Origin: Brachycybe producta
Taxonomy: Eukaryota; Arthropoda; Diplopoda; Playtdesmida; Andrognathidae
DNA: 64,000 nucleotides
Assembly (NCBI GenBank): GCA_036925085.1
Contig: JAUPFP010000001.1
Location: 811,001 to 875,000, forward strand
Reading direction: 5' to 3'
Part shown: positions 1 through 21,300 of the stretch, one piece after another
Layout of the letters: every line of letters starts with the position of its first letter
How positions within the stretch are numbered: position 1 is the stretch's first letter
Translations under genes and position numbers: made by a program
Notes under the pieces: generated by a model
Databases searched by the model: none
The model's input: only the letters and a program-made list of their open reading frames with translations
What the model was told of the DNA's origin: nothing

Positions 1-429
1 TTTCGAGAAGCATTTACAGCTTTCAAACAAACTTCACAGAAATCGCAACAAAAATCGGCTTTTAATTTCTCTTTTTTCCATTTTTATTTTCTCCATGATG
101 CCGTTCGGAAAAAGTAAAAATTAACACATTTTCAAATCACATAAATTTGTTTCAGAATGATTTAAAAAAAAAATACATTTAAACACACGAAAGATCCTTT
201 TCTGAACACAACAAATAAATTGTTAATTTTAAACATGATCTTTTCATTCAGTCTCTCTGTAACTACGACAAATACTTAAATTAATGTAACATCGTAATTC
301 ATCAAAACAAAAATCAATGATTTAACTAACAAAATTTGTTCTTTTGATCTATTTGGACCCATTTTTATGTGTTTTTTTTTTTGGCAGTAAAAAGTCAAAA
401 AGAAATATTTTAGAGGCAGAAATGTTTTT
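1..429. other. 3' flank of SUZ12, no gene seen
   Basis: AT-rich sequence downstream of the SUZ12 stop codon. It contains TTTATT near position 84, which reads AATAAA on the minus strand and could be a polyadenylation signal. I see no coding exon or clear repeat. Confidence 0.4.
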
Positions 430-7179
<6,750 letters not shown>

Positions 7180-8042
7180 TTCTTAAGTGGGAGGTGGTTT
7201 TTTTTTTCTTAAAAGAATCGTAAAAGCGAGGAGGACAGGTCACGAACCTCGGCACCACCTCCGCCGCCAACTTAAATAATTTTCCCCGTGCTTTTTTTTT
7301 CTTTCTCCCTCTCTCTACGGCAACGAGAGAGAGCGCGGGAAAACACAAACGACACCACACACGGCAGAGAGCGCACAGCATGAATCCCTATGTATCTTAT
7401 TATACTTTATCGATTAATTCAGCGGCGAGACATTTATGGAGGAAATGTTAAACCGCTAGATAAACCGATGAATAACAGAATGTAAAAAGCAAGTAACAAG
7501 ACACGTCACGCCATCTAGTGTCATTTTTTACAAACAGCATTTACTTTTTGAATTTTCATAAAGCTGTTTTTAGCTCAAAACCTCAAATCAAAATTTGCCT
7601 CAAAGGTGCTAAAGTCAATGACGTCACAGTTCCGTAGTCTCTAACCATCTAATTAATGGCAGTACACAGATATCTAGCCTCTATCTAATTCAAGATATAA
7701 AAAAGAACCTAAAAACATCAAGACACATTATTGAAGTCATCAAATTTATAAATGGAAGTCTTCAAGTCCTAATATGGCGTCTGTTACATATAGAATTAAA
7801 CATTATGACGCCATATTAGGTCACCTAACTCCCTGTAGCTTATGCCTCAAAACTAAACTAACGAATAGGTCATCAATGCCCTATTTTTTTTTTACATAAG
7901 CCATTTTTCCATCTAAACGAATTTTATCTAAAAAACACATTTTCATATAATTTCACATAAAATTTTCACCTAAAATAAAAACTGTTTTCAAAACACTTTT
8001 ACCTTTAAGTTATACAGAAAATAAAGTTTATGTCATTTTTAG

Positions 8043-8345
8043 GGCTCGGATTTTTATGCAATATCAAGCATATGTTTCTCAATCTGTGGCCCAAGGGTCA
8101 ATTGTGAAGTAAATATCATTAGAGCCACAGCAACTATTCTTTTTTCTAATAAAAAAAATGCTATTTAGAGGCTAGATGTCTGGTTACTATCAGTTGTCAA
8201 CAAGAATTCTAGCCTCTAACCAGGTGTTTTTGATTGAAACATTCATAATTGCTGGTTGATCTAAATTTAGGATTGTTATTTCATAATTGACTCTTGGGCC
8301 ATTGATTGAGAAACATTTGCTTGAACTTGCATAAAAATCCGAGCC
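8043..8345. mobile_element. Foldback element with ~75-bp arms, nested insertion
   Basis: The left arm starts GGCTCGGATTTTTATGCAA and continues through ATGTTTCTCAATC and GGCCCAAGGGTCAATT. The right arm repeats these in inverse order and ends TTGCATAAAAATCCGAGCC. A family D palindrome (TTTAGAGGCTAG...CTAGCCTCTAACCAGG, 8164-8225) occupies the centre. Confidence 0.75.
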
Positions 8346-8392
8346 GTAGTAATTTTGCATAACCAGATTTTTTTTAAAAAAATCTAGTAAAG

Positions 8393-8572
8393 TTTGTTAA
8401 GAGACTAGAATTGTAGACAAATGTGCAAATAGTATTTTCATGATTATGTTTCAAAATTAAACATTACTTTAGTTTCAAAATGAAATTTATAAAAAAAGTT
8501 TATTTTTAAATAAATCAACATGGAAGTATTTTAACTTACTATTCTAGTTTCCAGCAATCTTTCAATTTATTT
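8393..8572. repeat. Family A foldback element
   Basis: Left end AGAGACTAGAATTGTAG, inner TTATGTTTCAAAATTAAAC, right half AAAAAGTTTATTTTTAAAT followed by ATCAACATGGAAGTATT, right end ACTATTCTAGTTTCCAGC. Confidence 0.65.
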
Positions 8573-8647
8573 TTTTAAGGTTTTCATAACTGGAATTTAA
8601 TCATGATTTTCGTACAGATTTATAAAAAAATCAGTCACAAATTCAAG

Positions 8648-8813
8648 AAGGAAACATAGCACTTGAATGTCAACTTCAACCCTCTGAAAAGGGTTCCCCA
8701 CAACCATAAATATTTATTGAATACTTTTTTTTTTAATAAAAAAAAAGTTAATCTTTATTGGAATCCTACTTTGAGGGTTCAAAAGTAGAAGTTCAAGTGT
8801 CAGTGCTCTTCCT
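8648..8813. repeat. Family E foldback element
   Basis: Arms GGAAACATAGCACTTGAATG and GAAGTTCAAGTGTCAGTGCT, with inner AACCCTCTGAAAAGGGTT-like words, flank an AT-rich centre. A shorter relative lies at 9045-9125; others are near 30666, 34697 and 52087. Confidence 0.6.
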
Positions 8814-8834
8814 AAACAGGCTATTGATGATGTT

Positions 8835-9000
8835 CATTAATGAATTGTGTGTTTAAATTTTCATGACTGCATTTATATTTTAATATTTGCAATGCAGATT
8901 ATTTTTTGTAGTTATTATTATTAGCACTTGGATCTTAAGATCCCTCTGCCATGGGGCCAAACTGGCTGCTTGCAGTTTACTTTTTGTAAATTGTATGAAA
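8835..9000 (+). repeat. Family C retroelement-like repeat
   Basis: Contains GCACTTGGATCTTAAGATCC, CCCTCTGCCATGGGGCC and GGCTGCTTGCAG, the conserved core shared by at least seven copies in this window. It is preceded by AATGCAGATTATTTTTTGTAG, as in the copy at 60585-60850. Confidence 0.7.
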
Positions 9001-9369
9001 TTTTCTTGAAATTAAATCTATGAACAAAGAAACAGAACAAAATTCAACACTTAGAACTTGAGGATTTTTTTTTTGCGTTGGAACCCTGATCGGAGAGTTT
9101 GAATCCAAGTTCAAGTGTTAATCTTAACCTAACACAAGAGGAAGAAGAAGAAAAAAAATCACAAATAAGTCAAAACTTAAGTGAAAAAATATTTAATACT
9201 AGACATTAGAATCGCATTCTTTTGAGGTTAAGAAAGACTCAAAATTTTTCTTTACATTTTTGAGCAAAAGAAAATAATAAACTCAAATTAAAAATCAGAA
9301 GAAAATTGCTATAAACAAAAAAAAGAAACACGAACATTAAAAACAACAACAACAACAACAAAAACCCCA

Positions 9370-12300
9370 TCACTTTGACTTGGTTAATTTCCCTTCGGAT
9401 TCCTTTCCTTTCTTGCTTTTCTTACTCTTGTGCTTATGCTTATGTTTCTTGTGTTTCTTATGTTTTCCTCTCTTGTGTTTCTTATCGGGTGATTCGTCAC
9501 CACTCGGACTCGTCGAAGATCTTTTCTTTTCTTTCTTCTTCTTCTTCTTTGACTCCAAAGACTCGATCGAAGAGTCTCGGCTCTTACTGCTAACATCGCT
9601 GTCGCTACTTTCGCTACTTTGCCGCTTTCGCTTCTCGACGATCTCGTCGACCTTAACTTGGTCTTGCGTTACTACTACTGCAGTGGTTTGATCCTTTTTA
9701 CGAGCCGATTCATCGTTCATATCGTCGTCGTAGTTTGGCTCAAACTTCGATTCGTCTATCGTTGAATGTCTTCGCTCTAACCTTTCAGTATTGTGTTCGG
9801 TTGTCGCATGTTTTCTATGCGAATCACCAACTGCGGCTTTGCTACTCGTATTTCTATCCTCCGATAACCTTTTCTTCGACCGCTTTTCGTCTTTATCTTC
9901 TGCTCTGAGGAGGCCCACTTTGCTGTTTTCTGCTTTGACGTTGCTGCCTTTGATGTTTTCTACTTTGATGCTGCCGCCTTTCGCTTGGTCCTTATTGCGG
10001 TCGCTAGGTGTTTTTCGTTCGCTCTCTCTCTTATCGTCCTTAGAAGCAGAAGAATCCTTAGTTTTCGCTTCGTCTCTGCTTTTACTTTGATCTCGTTGAC
10101 CGTGAGTCCTCGAGGACCGCGAAAATGAAGAATGAGCGTCGCGGTCACTCTGCTTCGGAGACCGTCGCCTGTGATGATCGTGTTCACGACTAGAGTGGCG
10201 CTGTGTTCTCGAACTTCTTTCGTTCGAATTAGTTCTATCTCTATCACGTCTCGTTTCTTCTGTACGATGAGAACTACTTCGATCAGCGTTAGATCTCGAT
10301 GTCTGTTCTCTGGAACGCTGATGATCGCTGCTTCCGTGTTTCGAACGCTCACGATCCCCGCCACGTTCCGATCCGTCTCCCTTTCTGTGTGAAGACGACG
10401 AAGACGGTGTCGCTACACCACTTTCGGAATGTCGACTACTTTCTGTCGTATCGACATTTTCGGCATCTTTATCCACAAATTTTGATCTGTCGAGTTTGAT
10501 ACGCTCTTTGCCATTTGCGACACTGTTCTTATCGATAGCTTCGGCCGAAGATTGTTTCTTTCCTTCGACAGTTTTATCTTTCTGTGGCGATTGTTTCTCT
10601 TCTTTCTCCTTTTCCGGTTTAGCCAATGACTGTTCCTTAAGATCGTTGCTTTTCCGAGAAGTTTTTCCAGATTCGTGTGGCGGTAAAACGGCAGGTTTCA
10701 TTACTTTCTGCAAGATCGCTTTCTCGGCACGTTGAACGATATCTGCCGGTAATCCCTTCTTTTCGTTTCCTCGTTGCTGTTTCATCGGACCGACAGTTTC
10801 TTTTGCCGTTAATTCGTCTTGTCGAACGGCTTCAGCATCGTAAAGTTCCCACTTCGATAATTCCGGCACCGGAGCCGTTAGAACATCTTCGGAAACAACA
10901 AGTGCACCCTCACTCATTGTATCGTCGACGATCGACTCTTCGGAAGCGTTCAGATCGAGTGAAAGATTTAAATCATCGTTTGCATGCAAATCAAAAACTT
11001 CGTCTTGAACTTCTTTCTCAGATATTTCGGTTTCCTGTGATGGTAAAGCGTAATCTACGATCGAAACATGCGGAAACACGGCATTTTCCACTTTAACAAC
11101 TTCACTGTTCGTATCGAATGCATTTTTCTGTGTCGGAACTTCGACTAGAACCGTTTTGTCTTTCGTTACTAAATCGTCTTCATAAGGAACATTGTCGGTT
11201 TGCATCGGCTTTAATAATTTCTCAGCCTCGTCTCGTAACGGAGGAGATGTCGTAGCGGTCGATTCTGTTTCTTTCGATGAACTTTTAGAGTCGTTCGTAT
11301 CTTTATGTTTCTTTTTACGAGACGTTTTACGAGAAGTATCCGTCGTCTCGGACGGCGAGGCGTCAACTTCGGATCCTTTCTTCGAGCTACTTTTTAACTT
11401 CTTCGAGGGAGTTCCACTTTCGTCACTATGATGAGACTTGCGTTTATGGCGTTTCTCTTTCGACGAATCTTTATCAGATGATTTAGTCGTATTCTCTGAA
11501 GATTTTTCATCATGTTTGCTTTTCTTTACATCTTTCTGCTTCGTACTACTGCTACCACCACTTTTACTTGTAGACTTTTCCTCTTTCCGACTATCTGATT
11601 TCTCTTTTCGAGTGTCCGAAGTTTCCTTTTGGCTTTTCGACGATCGATCGTCTCTTCTCGACGATTTATCTTTAGCATTTGACGATTTATCGGGCGACGG
11701 TGAATAAGATTTTCTACCACTGCTTTTCTTAAGTCCCGATGTTGGTTTACGAGACCGAGAATCGTCTGTTTTATTAGCGGCTAACAAAGAAGGAGGTTGT
11801 TGTGGTGGTGGCGATCGAGACCACGGTCGATGTTGTCGTTCGACAGCTGCCACATTACGATAATATTCTTCGTATCGTGCTGCATCGTAACGAGGATCAT
11901 ATCTCGGATCGTCGTCGTAATTATAGCCTTCGTATCTGTACGGATCAGCGTAACGTCCACGATGAACATCAAATGCCGGATTTAATGGTGCCGCTGGTAC
12001 GGCAACCGGTGGCCCGCTGTTCATTCCACCTCGATATGAACCGCCGTAATAACCACCGGGTGGTGAATAATCGCGGCGACGCCTCGAAGGTGGAGGCGGA
12101 GTTCGTCTCGGAGAACGGGTACGAGATCTTCGATGTGGCGGAGGTGAATATCTCGCGTGTCGTCCTTTGGATCTCGATCGTGATCGTATGGATCGTGAAG
12201 CAGAGCGGCGTGAATAAGGAGATCGCGATCGTGATCTCGATACGGACGGCGAATAAGATCGCGAACGACCGCTATGAGAGTACGAGTGCGATCGAGAGCG

Positions 12301-15300
12301 AGACGATCGTGATCGAGAACGGCTTTTAGAAGACGGTGAACGGGAATAAGATTTCGAACTCGACGAAGATCGTCTTCGTGATCTCCGATCGTCTCTTCTG
12401 TAGTCGTACATCTGATGAGAATACGGATCTTGATGATCACCGATACTATTGAGATTTAAAAAATGTCGTCATTTTCTTGAAATAATTCTTTTAAAAAATG
12501 ATAAATTGGGATAAAAACAAACCTTTCGGAATAAGCGCGATGTTCTCGATAATACGGATCGGATCTGGATTGAAAATGTGACTGAATCCCCATCGGATGT
12601 GGATGATGATGATGGTGGTGATGATATGAATCCGTAGTTGACGTCATCATGTGAGGTGGAGGAGGAGGACCACCCGGAGGTTGGTGGGGATGATGATGCG
12701 GATGATGCATCGGAGGTGGAGGTAAAGATCGTATCCCAGGTGGCAACGGTTGCATCTGAGTGTTGCTACCAGGAGGAGGTGGAGGAGGAGGATTCGGCAT
12801 CGGTGGCCTTCGGTGATGAGGATGCATCGTTGGAGGAGGACCGTGAAATAACGGTGGAATGTTCGAATAAAGATTCGGAGGTGGTTGACGGAAGTTCTGA
12901 GGGAAGTGTTGAGGAGGTGGTGGATGAGATAACATCGAAGGGGGAGGAGGAAACCTAAGAAGAGGTGGTGGAGGCATTCCCAGGTGAGGTTTAGGCAACT
13001 GAGAGTAATTTGGGCGGATTCCCGGTGGAGGAACGTGAATACTATTAGAAAGAAATTAAAACAATTTATAATTAACTATTTTGTATTTTAAAACTGACCA
13101 TTTTTTGTATTTTAAAATTGACCATTTTTTTTTTAAAAAATTCAACTTGAACATGAAATTCAACTGGAATTTGAACTTGAATTTGATCTAAAAATTCAAC
13201 TTCAACTAGAAATTCAACTTGAACAAAGCAATTTCAACTCAAACATTAAATTCAATTTGATATAGAAATTCAAATCGAAGTTGAAATTCAATTTTAACTT
13301 GAAAACTGAAACATTCGACTCGAATGTCTTTTAAGACGTAAAATTAATTACACAAATATTCATATCAAATGCAATTTTTTAAAGAAAACATTCACAATCA
13401 ATTCGAATTCAATAAAGTTAATAATTGACCACAGAAAAAACCAAGTGTTTTAGAAACTAGAAGTGTATAAAAATCACTTAGGAGAATTTTCATAGGTCTT
13501 CATTTTCGTTTTTCATTTAAAGTTTAGCAAAAAAATACAATAAAAATCATTTGACAATGGACTCAAACAAACCTTAAAATTTGGTCATTTTTAAACTACT
13601 ATAAAAAGACATATCAACATTCTAGTATCTAAAACATTTTCTAGTTTGCAAGTATTTTTTTTCTCCACATTCACCTCGAACTGTACGTAGTCTGAGAAGC
13701 GTCCGAACGAGGCGTAACGTGAATGGGAGGTGGCATTCTTATAGGTGGTCCAGTTATAGAAGTGACGTCACGTGTCGTTCCTATTGGTGGCTTCGAATGG
13801 TCTTCAGAAAACGGAAGACGCTTTAAAGGATCCGTGATCGGAGGTGGAGGACGACTGAGGAGTTCTCGTGGCGGAAGTTTCATCCTCGGTTTCGTAGCCA
13901 TTAAAGGCTGCGGCAACATCTTTAAAGAAAAGAACAAAATGGACGATATTTTTCTCAACAATTGTTCAAAATGCAATTTATGAAACGATAAACTTTCTTT
14001 CAGAAACAATTTTAACAGAAAATAAGTTTGTTACAAAGTAGACTAGTTAACGAATACGCATGCAAGTGCTTTCAAAATAAACTTTTATGACAAAGTAAAA
14101 AAAAAGATAATAATAATAATAATAATACAATTCTAAACTCAACATTTTCAAACTGTTATAGCTTATTTTGAATGATATCGTCGTGAAAACACTATAAAAA
14201 CATTATCTTCAAGTAAACAAGTAAAAAAGCTGCGATAAAAAGTACAAAATGCACTTTTATGCCAATATTAGAAAGTTTATTTTGAAAAATATAAAAAAAA
14301 TTCTTCTAAAATAAAAAAAAATCGATTTCCTCCTTTCAAAAATACGAGAACCTGAAGAAGAAAAAACCACGAGAAGGATTCATAAAGGAGGTTCTTACAA
14401 TAACAGGCCTACACGTAGGGCCTCTCGTCGTAATTGTCGCAATCTGTTGCACACTTTTATCTTCTTCTTCCGTCTGCTCTTCAGCGCTGACTTGCGATGA
14501 ATCGCAAGCATGGTCTGCTCCTTCTTCGCTAACGTCGGTCGTTCTTTCATCTCGTACCGGAGTATCAGGACGATCACCGGTCGTCTCCACAGAAGCTGTA
14601 GACCTTTGAAAACGGCAACAATAAAAATAAGATTAAAATTAACCATTTTCTGATAACGAGATTCCGTTAAAAGAAATAAAAAGTACAATTTGCTGTCCTC
14701 TTCGTGAACGGGAACTGGCGAAGGGACAATTTGAGGAGATGATGGTGGTGGTGGTTCTTCTTCTTCGGCCGTTTCGACCGGTTCTGGAACGGAAGACGAC
14801 GTACTGTCGGCCAAAGCTGCGACCGGAGTCTCTTCGCTCTTTGGTGGCGGCGTCTTCTTTACTTTAGTGTAACCGGTTTCGTTCTTGAAATTCATAACGG
14901 CCGTCCTCAAAAACCTACAATTCAAATTCAACGATTGTTGTCAACATTTCTTGTTTTCTAAATTATTTTATGTTATTTCATGTGATTTAAATTAAATTAT
15001 TGTTGTAGAATTCTGTCCAGTCCGATCTTACCTATTAGGTATCAAAGTATCTGGCGAAATGTCCTTCTCGTGACAAGTCGGACACTCGTGTTCGTCAGAA
15101 TCGAGTAAAGCCTGTCGAACGCCTTTAAAAATTAACCTCAAATTGTTAATATTAAATAAAACACGACAAGAAGGAGTGATTTTCGTTACTAACATTCATC
15201 ACAGTAACTGTTTCCGCAGCACGGAATAAGAACCGCATCCGAAAGTAGATCTCTACATATCATGCATAACAACTCCTCGGGAATTTGCGGCAAATCTTCT

Positions 15301-18300
15301 TTCTCGGGTGTTAGCTCCTTTGAAAACGGAGGCCGTTCTTTCTTTCCTTCCTTGTATGCTTCGCTATCGAAAAAGAAAACAAAAAAAAAGCTCAGCTGTT
15401 GTTATCTGGAACGCTGACATCACTCTCGTATCTTCTCAAACTCTCAATTATTAGTTAGATAACTTTAAGAAGAAATAGAAGGTGGTTTACCAACTGGGTT
15501 AGTAAATATATAAAATGAAAAGATTTATAATTTTATGGACATTAATTAATCTTTGTAAATTCTGCTCTAACTTGACGTGAAAAACGAAAAAATGACCATA
15601 AAAGATATTATTTTTTAAAATATCAACATGAAAATACCCTAATAAGAAATAAATACTTTCCTAGTTTCTAAAACACATTCTCAACGAAAACAAAAGTCAA
15701 ACTTTTGACTTTATAAGATTTTTTTCTTTATTTTGGTACAACTTGAAGTGAAAAACCAAAATCAATCCAAATTCCCACAAAACGTTTATTTTTAAAGATA
15801 ACATAAAAAATGCTCTTAAAAGATTCTTTTTACCCTTCTAGTTTCTAAAACACCTTCAACCAAACTTCAAGCTTTTTAGCATTAGACAATTTTTTTTTGC
15901 TTTTTTAGACCAACTAGAAGAGAAAAATCGAAAAACAAGAATTTAAATTGCCATAAAGATAATTTTAAACAAGAAATTTAAACAAAAAACATGTTTTTTT
16001 TGTGATTACTCATTTACTCTTCTAGTTTTTAAAAAACACTTTCAATCTCTACTTAATGTAGTTTCTGAAACACACAATAATTAAGAATTCTCTCTAATTT
16101 GCATATTATGCAAAATGCTACTTTTAAATAGCCGTAAAAATGTGAAACGTACTGGTCAATCATGGGCACAGCGTACTGCCCAGTGCTGGTCAGAAGAGCT
16201 CCGGGTACTTCAGGTCCTTCAACGGTCACCATAAAACTCCTCGGAATTCCAGTGCTGCGCTTCACTTCCACCTTTACGTTATACAAAATAAACCGTCAGA
16301 TTGTCAACAAAAAAAAAAGTAAAACATAAAAAAATCAACGAGAGCACTGACAATGTTCGTAGGACAATTCTTGATCCAATGTCCGGCACGTCCACATCGA
16401 TAGCACGTGTAGTTCGGTGGTAATGGACCTGTCATTCCTTTCGTCTTGACGTATCTAGATATTTTTACAAGAAATGATCATGAAACCTCAGTAAGCTCCA
16501 GTTTGAAAACGTTTAACACGAAATGAGAAAAGAACTGTATTATCCTTTTCGTGTTTAACGAATTTCGATGTTTAAAATTCACCTGGATGGGTCATAGTCT
16601 TGCGTCGACTGCGACATCATTGCACGTATCTTCTCTTCTTCCGGAGCGTTGATCGCGGTCAGGTCAGCTGTCTGCAAACAAACGGGAGGAAAAACAAGGC
16701 AGTGTATCATAAAGAGGAATCCGTACTAACTGGGTTCAAAATTGCAAAACAAACCTTAGTAACTTTATCAAAAAGACTCGAGTCTGAACCGTCGTTCTGG
16801 AACGCATAGAACACAAAAACGATTGCAATCAAACTTACAATTTTTTAACTAACAACGTATTAAAAGGTTTTCAATCATTAAAAAAGAGGCTCCGATTAAA
16901 ACAACGACATTACATTGATGGTTACAACAAACAAATAATAAGAGCTATAAATCTGATTGAGCCCATCGTGTTCTAAATTCGAGAGAAGTTGAGAAACATC
17001 GGCAAATCGGTTCAGTGAAACTTTGTATGCAAATCTCAGTTTGATTGCGATTTATTATAAAATACAATAGGTGAAAGTACCAAACGTACTAAAAGTTATT
17101 CACCACTCTTAACAAAGTTGGAGAGATTTTTGCACGAACAGATTCTTATTACTGGTCATTTGTCCCTAGGGCGATTCGACAATGGAACTCGCTTGCCGGG
17201 GATTTTGTGCAGGAAAAACGTATTTTATGGGAGTCATAATTTTGTTTTGACAATGCATATATTTGCAGCATTAAAAATATTGAAATTGTGGTTGGGTTTA
17301 TATCAATGGGGTTTTATATTTTCTGGTTTTGACAATGCATTTTCTATGCTGCACTTGGAATCTTGTCCCTCTGCCATAGGCCTTTATGGCTGCTTGCAGA
17401 GTAATTTTTCAAATTCAAATATATAAAAATCCATTCGATTGATCAAATTTGATTACGAAAATTCCAACAAATACTACAATATTACAGCAATGGTCAAGAC
17501 ATAAGTTATATTTGTCAATTAACAAAAACATAAAGTTACGATCCGAGTTTAATTTTCGTTCATTTACATCTACATTAAAAAAAATCACCACAAAGACCTT
17601 AAAAAATCAAACTACATTTTTGTTAATTGAGAAATATAAATTACGTCTTGACAATATCATAACATTAAAGTAATCCCTGCAGTTTTCAGAATCGATTTTC
17701 ATCCATCAGAAGAGATTTCGTATATCGTGAAATACGTTCGTAAGTCAACAGTTGATAATTTTGTGAAATATGCTAAATGCAAGTTAATATTTGTTATTCT
17801 TTACATAATTTTCTTATTTTTTTCTGTCAATACAAGACTTGTCTTTGAAGGGGGAAATCCAAAAAGAAAATAATAAATTTTCTCGGCGTACCCCCACTGT
17901 ATCGACTCGCGTACCCCCTGCGGTAAGCGTACTCCACTTTCGAGATCACTAGTCTAGTCTCATCATTCTGTTCCCACAACCACATTAAACATTTCACGGA
18001 TTATTTTTTTCAATTTCAAAACAAAATTACATATATTACATACAGAATTTCCGTAAATACTTTCGCTAACCATTGAACTAGTATTTTTTTTATTTAAAAT
18101 AATGATTTGATTTAAAGAAGTTCCCTTAAAGCTCACCAACACCGTAATATACCTAGGCGTTAGCAAACCAAACACGAACCGCAAGCAACAAAAATACACA
18201 GATTCTTCCTTCGAATCTTGCAATATGCCGAGAGATTTGTATACAAAGTTTTACTGACTTAAAAAAACGTACGGTAGAAGATAAAAAAGCAAACACAGAC

Positions 18301-21300
18301 GAACACACATTCTCACACACAAAAGAAGAAAAACTAATTTTGTTGTTTGTTACAGCAACACAAACAAACCACTTTGTGATGTTTAACAATTATTTTCAAA
18401 AAAAGTATAAATGTATTTTTCTTTTCTTCTATTTCTTTAAAATAAAAAAAGTTAACTTTCAATTAAATAGAAAATTATTCAAAACAAATTATTGATTTAT
18501 ATCTTTGTGAAAATACAATTTGAGATGAAAAAGTAGAAATATATTCATTCACAAATAAAACAAATGTATATAAAATGTGAGAAAATTAATATATACCAAA
18601 AAAAAAAACACACACCACCACACATAAAATTAACGTAAAGTGTCGAAAAGTTAAAATAACACACGTTCAAAATTATAAAAGTGGACAGAAATTTTGATAA
18701 GATGCACTTTCCGTACATCTCGAGAGTGAAAAACTACCAGCAAATAAATCAACCAAGAAATTTTGTGTCCATTCGACCGAAACATGACAACAAATCCGTT
18801 ATAAAGTAGAACCAAGAAAAAGTTTCGTCGAACTTTACGGACAATTTTTCTACCTTTAGAAGTTACCTTCCAACTTTTATCGTCGGCAATGTAAGCCGAG
18901 TGTTGGCTGCACCTGCCAAAAATGATCAACACCGACACGTTTGTGCAAGGTTTCACTGCCGTTAAGTTCTCGTGTTCAAACATTCTCGGCATGCTCTTCG
19001 GTCAATTGCTGCCTTAAAAAATACCTTTTCGAAGTCATCGTGTTAAGGTACTCGGACTACGATATCGGCCAGAAAGAACCATTTACTATACTATGCATTG
19101 ATGTACCACACATCAAGACTGCTTTTTACTTACAAAACCCATGAAGTAAGAATAACTGTTCACGATGTGCGTATAATCCTAGGTCAAATCTTCATTTTTC
19201 CTAGTTTTCAGTTTATGCGGAAATCTTTTCTTGGTTCTACTAAACGATTCTTAACAAAGGTTACGTTCGAGAACCCACTATAGAGTACGATAGCCCTAAG
19301 AAATTGTTCCAAATGTGTTTGAAAACATTGAGCAATTTGGTTTGAAATTGACAACAGTCACTCGCTTAGATCACAAGTGAAACAAGTAAAATAATTCGTA
19401 AGAGTTTGGACTGTAACAATAGGTGTGTTATCATGCATCATGGGTAATTTGCATCCTAAATGATTCATAAATGGCTGCTGTTTAACAACAATACTCCTAA
19501 ATCAATGCAACAAACCTAGTTGGTTCTCAAACGCACCCCAAATCAAGCACTATTAACAAAAACCATGTTACCTCAAAACCACGATAACAAATCGCACAAT
19601 GTTTTTTTTATGTTCAATAAGAAATATTCGTAATCTTAAAAAATCCAAAAACAGCAACAAAATGAACTACAGGCGGTTCACAGGTTACGAACGTCCAACT
19701 TATATCATTTACCCATATACAAACCATCAGCTTCCACCAGCTTTTTGTGGGTTTCAGAGAACCCGTTCGTAACCCGAGAACTACCCGTAATCATTTTTAA
19801 AGCACAATTCGCAATCTTCAAAACATAACACATAAAAATACACTCGTAACGAGAAGTAATCACTAACGAGAATGTAGGAAGTGCACCTCTAAACCTTCCA
19901 ATATATACCAGGTAGAGTTTTACCAGTAATTTGTATCGATCGATCGCACATGTTAGCAACCGCAACACTTACTACCGGCATCTGTTTGCGCCTAATTACT
20001 AAAAACACTTCGGGTAGAAAGTCAGATTAAAAGACAATCGCAAAATTTTACTTTGTATTACTTCATTGCTTGGTAGCAAATTACAGAATTTTGCTTTGAA
20101 AATTGGTTGTATGAACAACAAACAAACATGCAAAAAAGGTCGCTGCTCAAATCAATGCGCAGTTTTGTTTAAGTAGATTTTAACAAATTGGCACACAATG
20201 AAGGAAAATACACCTAATACGGCAAACCTAAACAATACTCCGAAAGCTTCCTAACTCCTTGGTTAAGTTAACCATTTACCGAGCCCCATCTCTAAATGGA
20301 AGCAAATCAGGTGTTCTTTTCGCTCATTGTACACACAGTACAGTAAATCCTCGACTTAAAACGAATTACACAGTAGCTGTAGAGACATACAACTAGAAAC
20401 GACACCTATCAAGCGCCACTGGAAACATATTAAAAATATATAGAGCATCAAAGCACCATTTGACTTACGTTGATTTACAAATCTCGCGCGTAAACCTTCT
20501 GAACGAATTAACAGCAAAGTCGAGGACTTACTACTGTATTGTGAAATTTGTCATTTTGGAGCTGTTGCTAGGTGGTGCTAGTTGTCTCATCCGCAAATTG
20601 TTATTCATTAGCAATTGCAGCACAAGAATATACGCAAAGGACAATGTAAATTTTCTGCCCATTATAGTCTTTCCTCGCAACAACTACTGCTAAACTTAAT
20701 GCATCGAGTGCACATTTTAAGATAATGATCCACCATTTGGGTCTTGGCCCATTGTAAAACTACAATCATCGATTGCACACGCACTCTCTTCGCATTTATT
20801 CGCTGTACCTGTTACCATTCCCAAGAGGTGAAAAGTCCGAACCTAGCCATGTTTTTTTTTCTTTAGGTCCAGAAGGACAACGGCTTTTATGACAAAAACC
20901 ATCGACAATTCTTTATTCTGATTCTTTTTTTCATCATTTCATAATTTTTTTTAAAAAAAAAATACGACAAGACTTTTTAAAAGCCAATTAAAAATCACCT
21001 TCGATGCACAGTATCGAGAGAGAGAGAGAGAGAGAGAAAAATTTCAAAGTTTTACGATTATAAAACATATATGATTCAAATTGTCAGCACTATTGATACG
21101 AATATATCGACAATAAGATAGAAAAATGTGTAAAAAATTAAAATCTGACACCAAACTCAAATCCCCCGGAAAACTAAAAAAAAAGAACCCGGTTTTTCTT
21201 ACGAGAATGAAATTTGAGCAATAATAACTTTTAAAAAATTTACATGGAGAAAAATAAAATTATTTTCCTTCATCTGAATAAATTTCAAAAAGATTAAATT

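Larger units (their letters stand above)
7180..9369. other. SUZ12-RBBP6 intergenic region, repeats only
   Basis: About 2.2 kb between the SUZ12 start and the RBBP6 stop, both on the minus strand. Positions 7200-7400 are pyrimidine/GA-rich and probably hold the SUZ12 5' leader and promoter. The rest contains nested foldbacks, a family A copy, a family E copy and a family C copy. I see no exon. Confidence 0.6.

Noticed and set aside
11802..12329. 175-aa plus-strand ORF
   Set aside because: Antisense shadow of the SR-rich last exon of RBBP6; several other antisense ORFs at 9375-12958 have the same origin.
18651..18992. 113-aa minus-strand ORF in RBBP6 intron 3
   Set aside because: No recognisable motif, no splice context, AT-driven composition.
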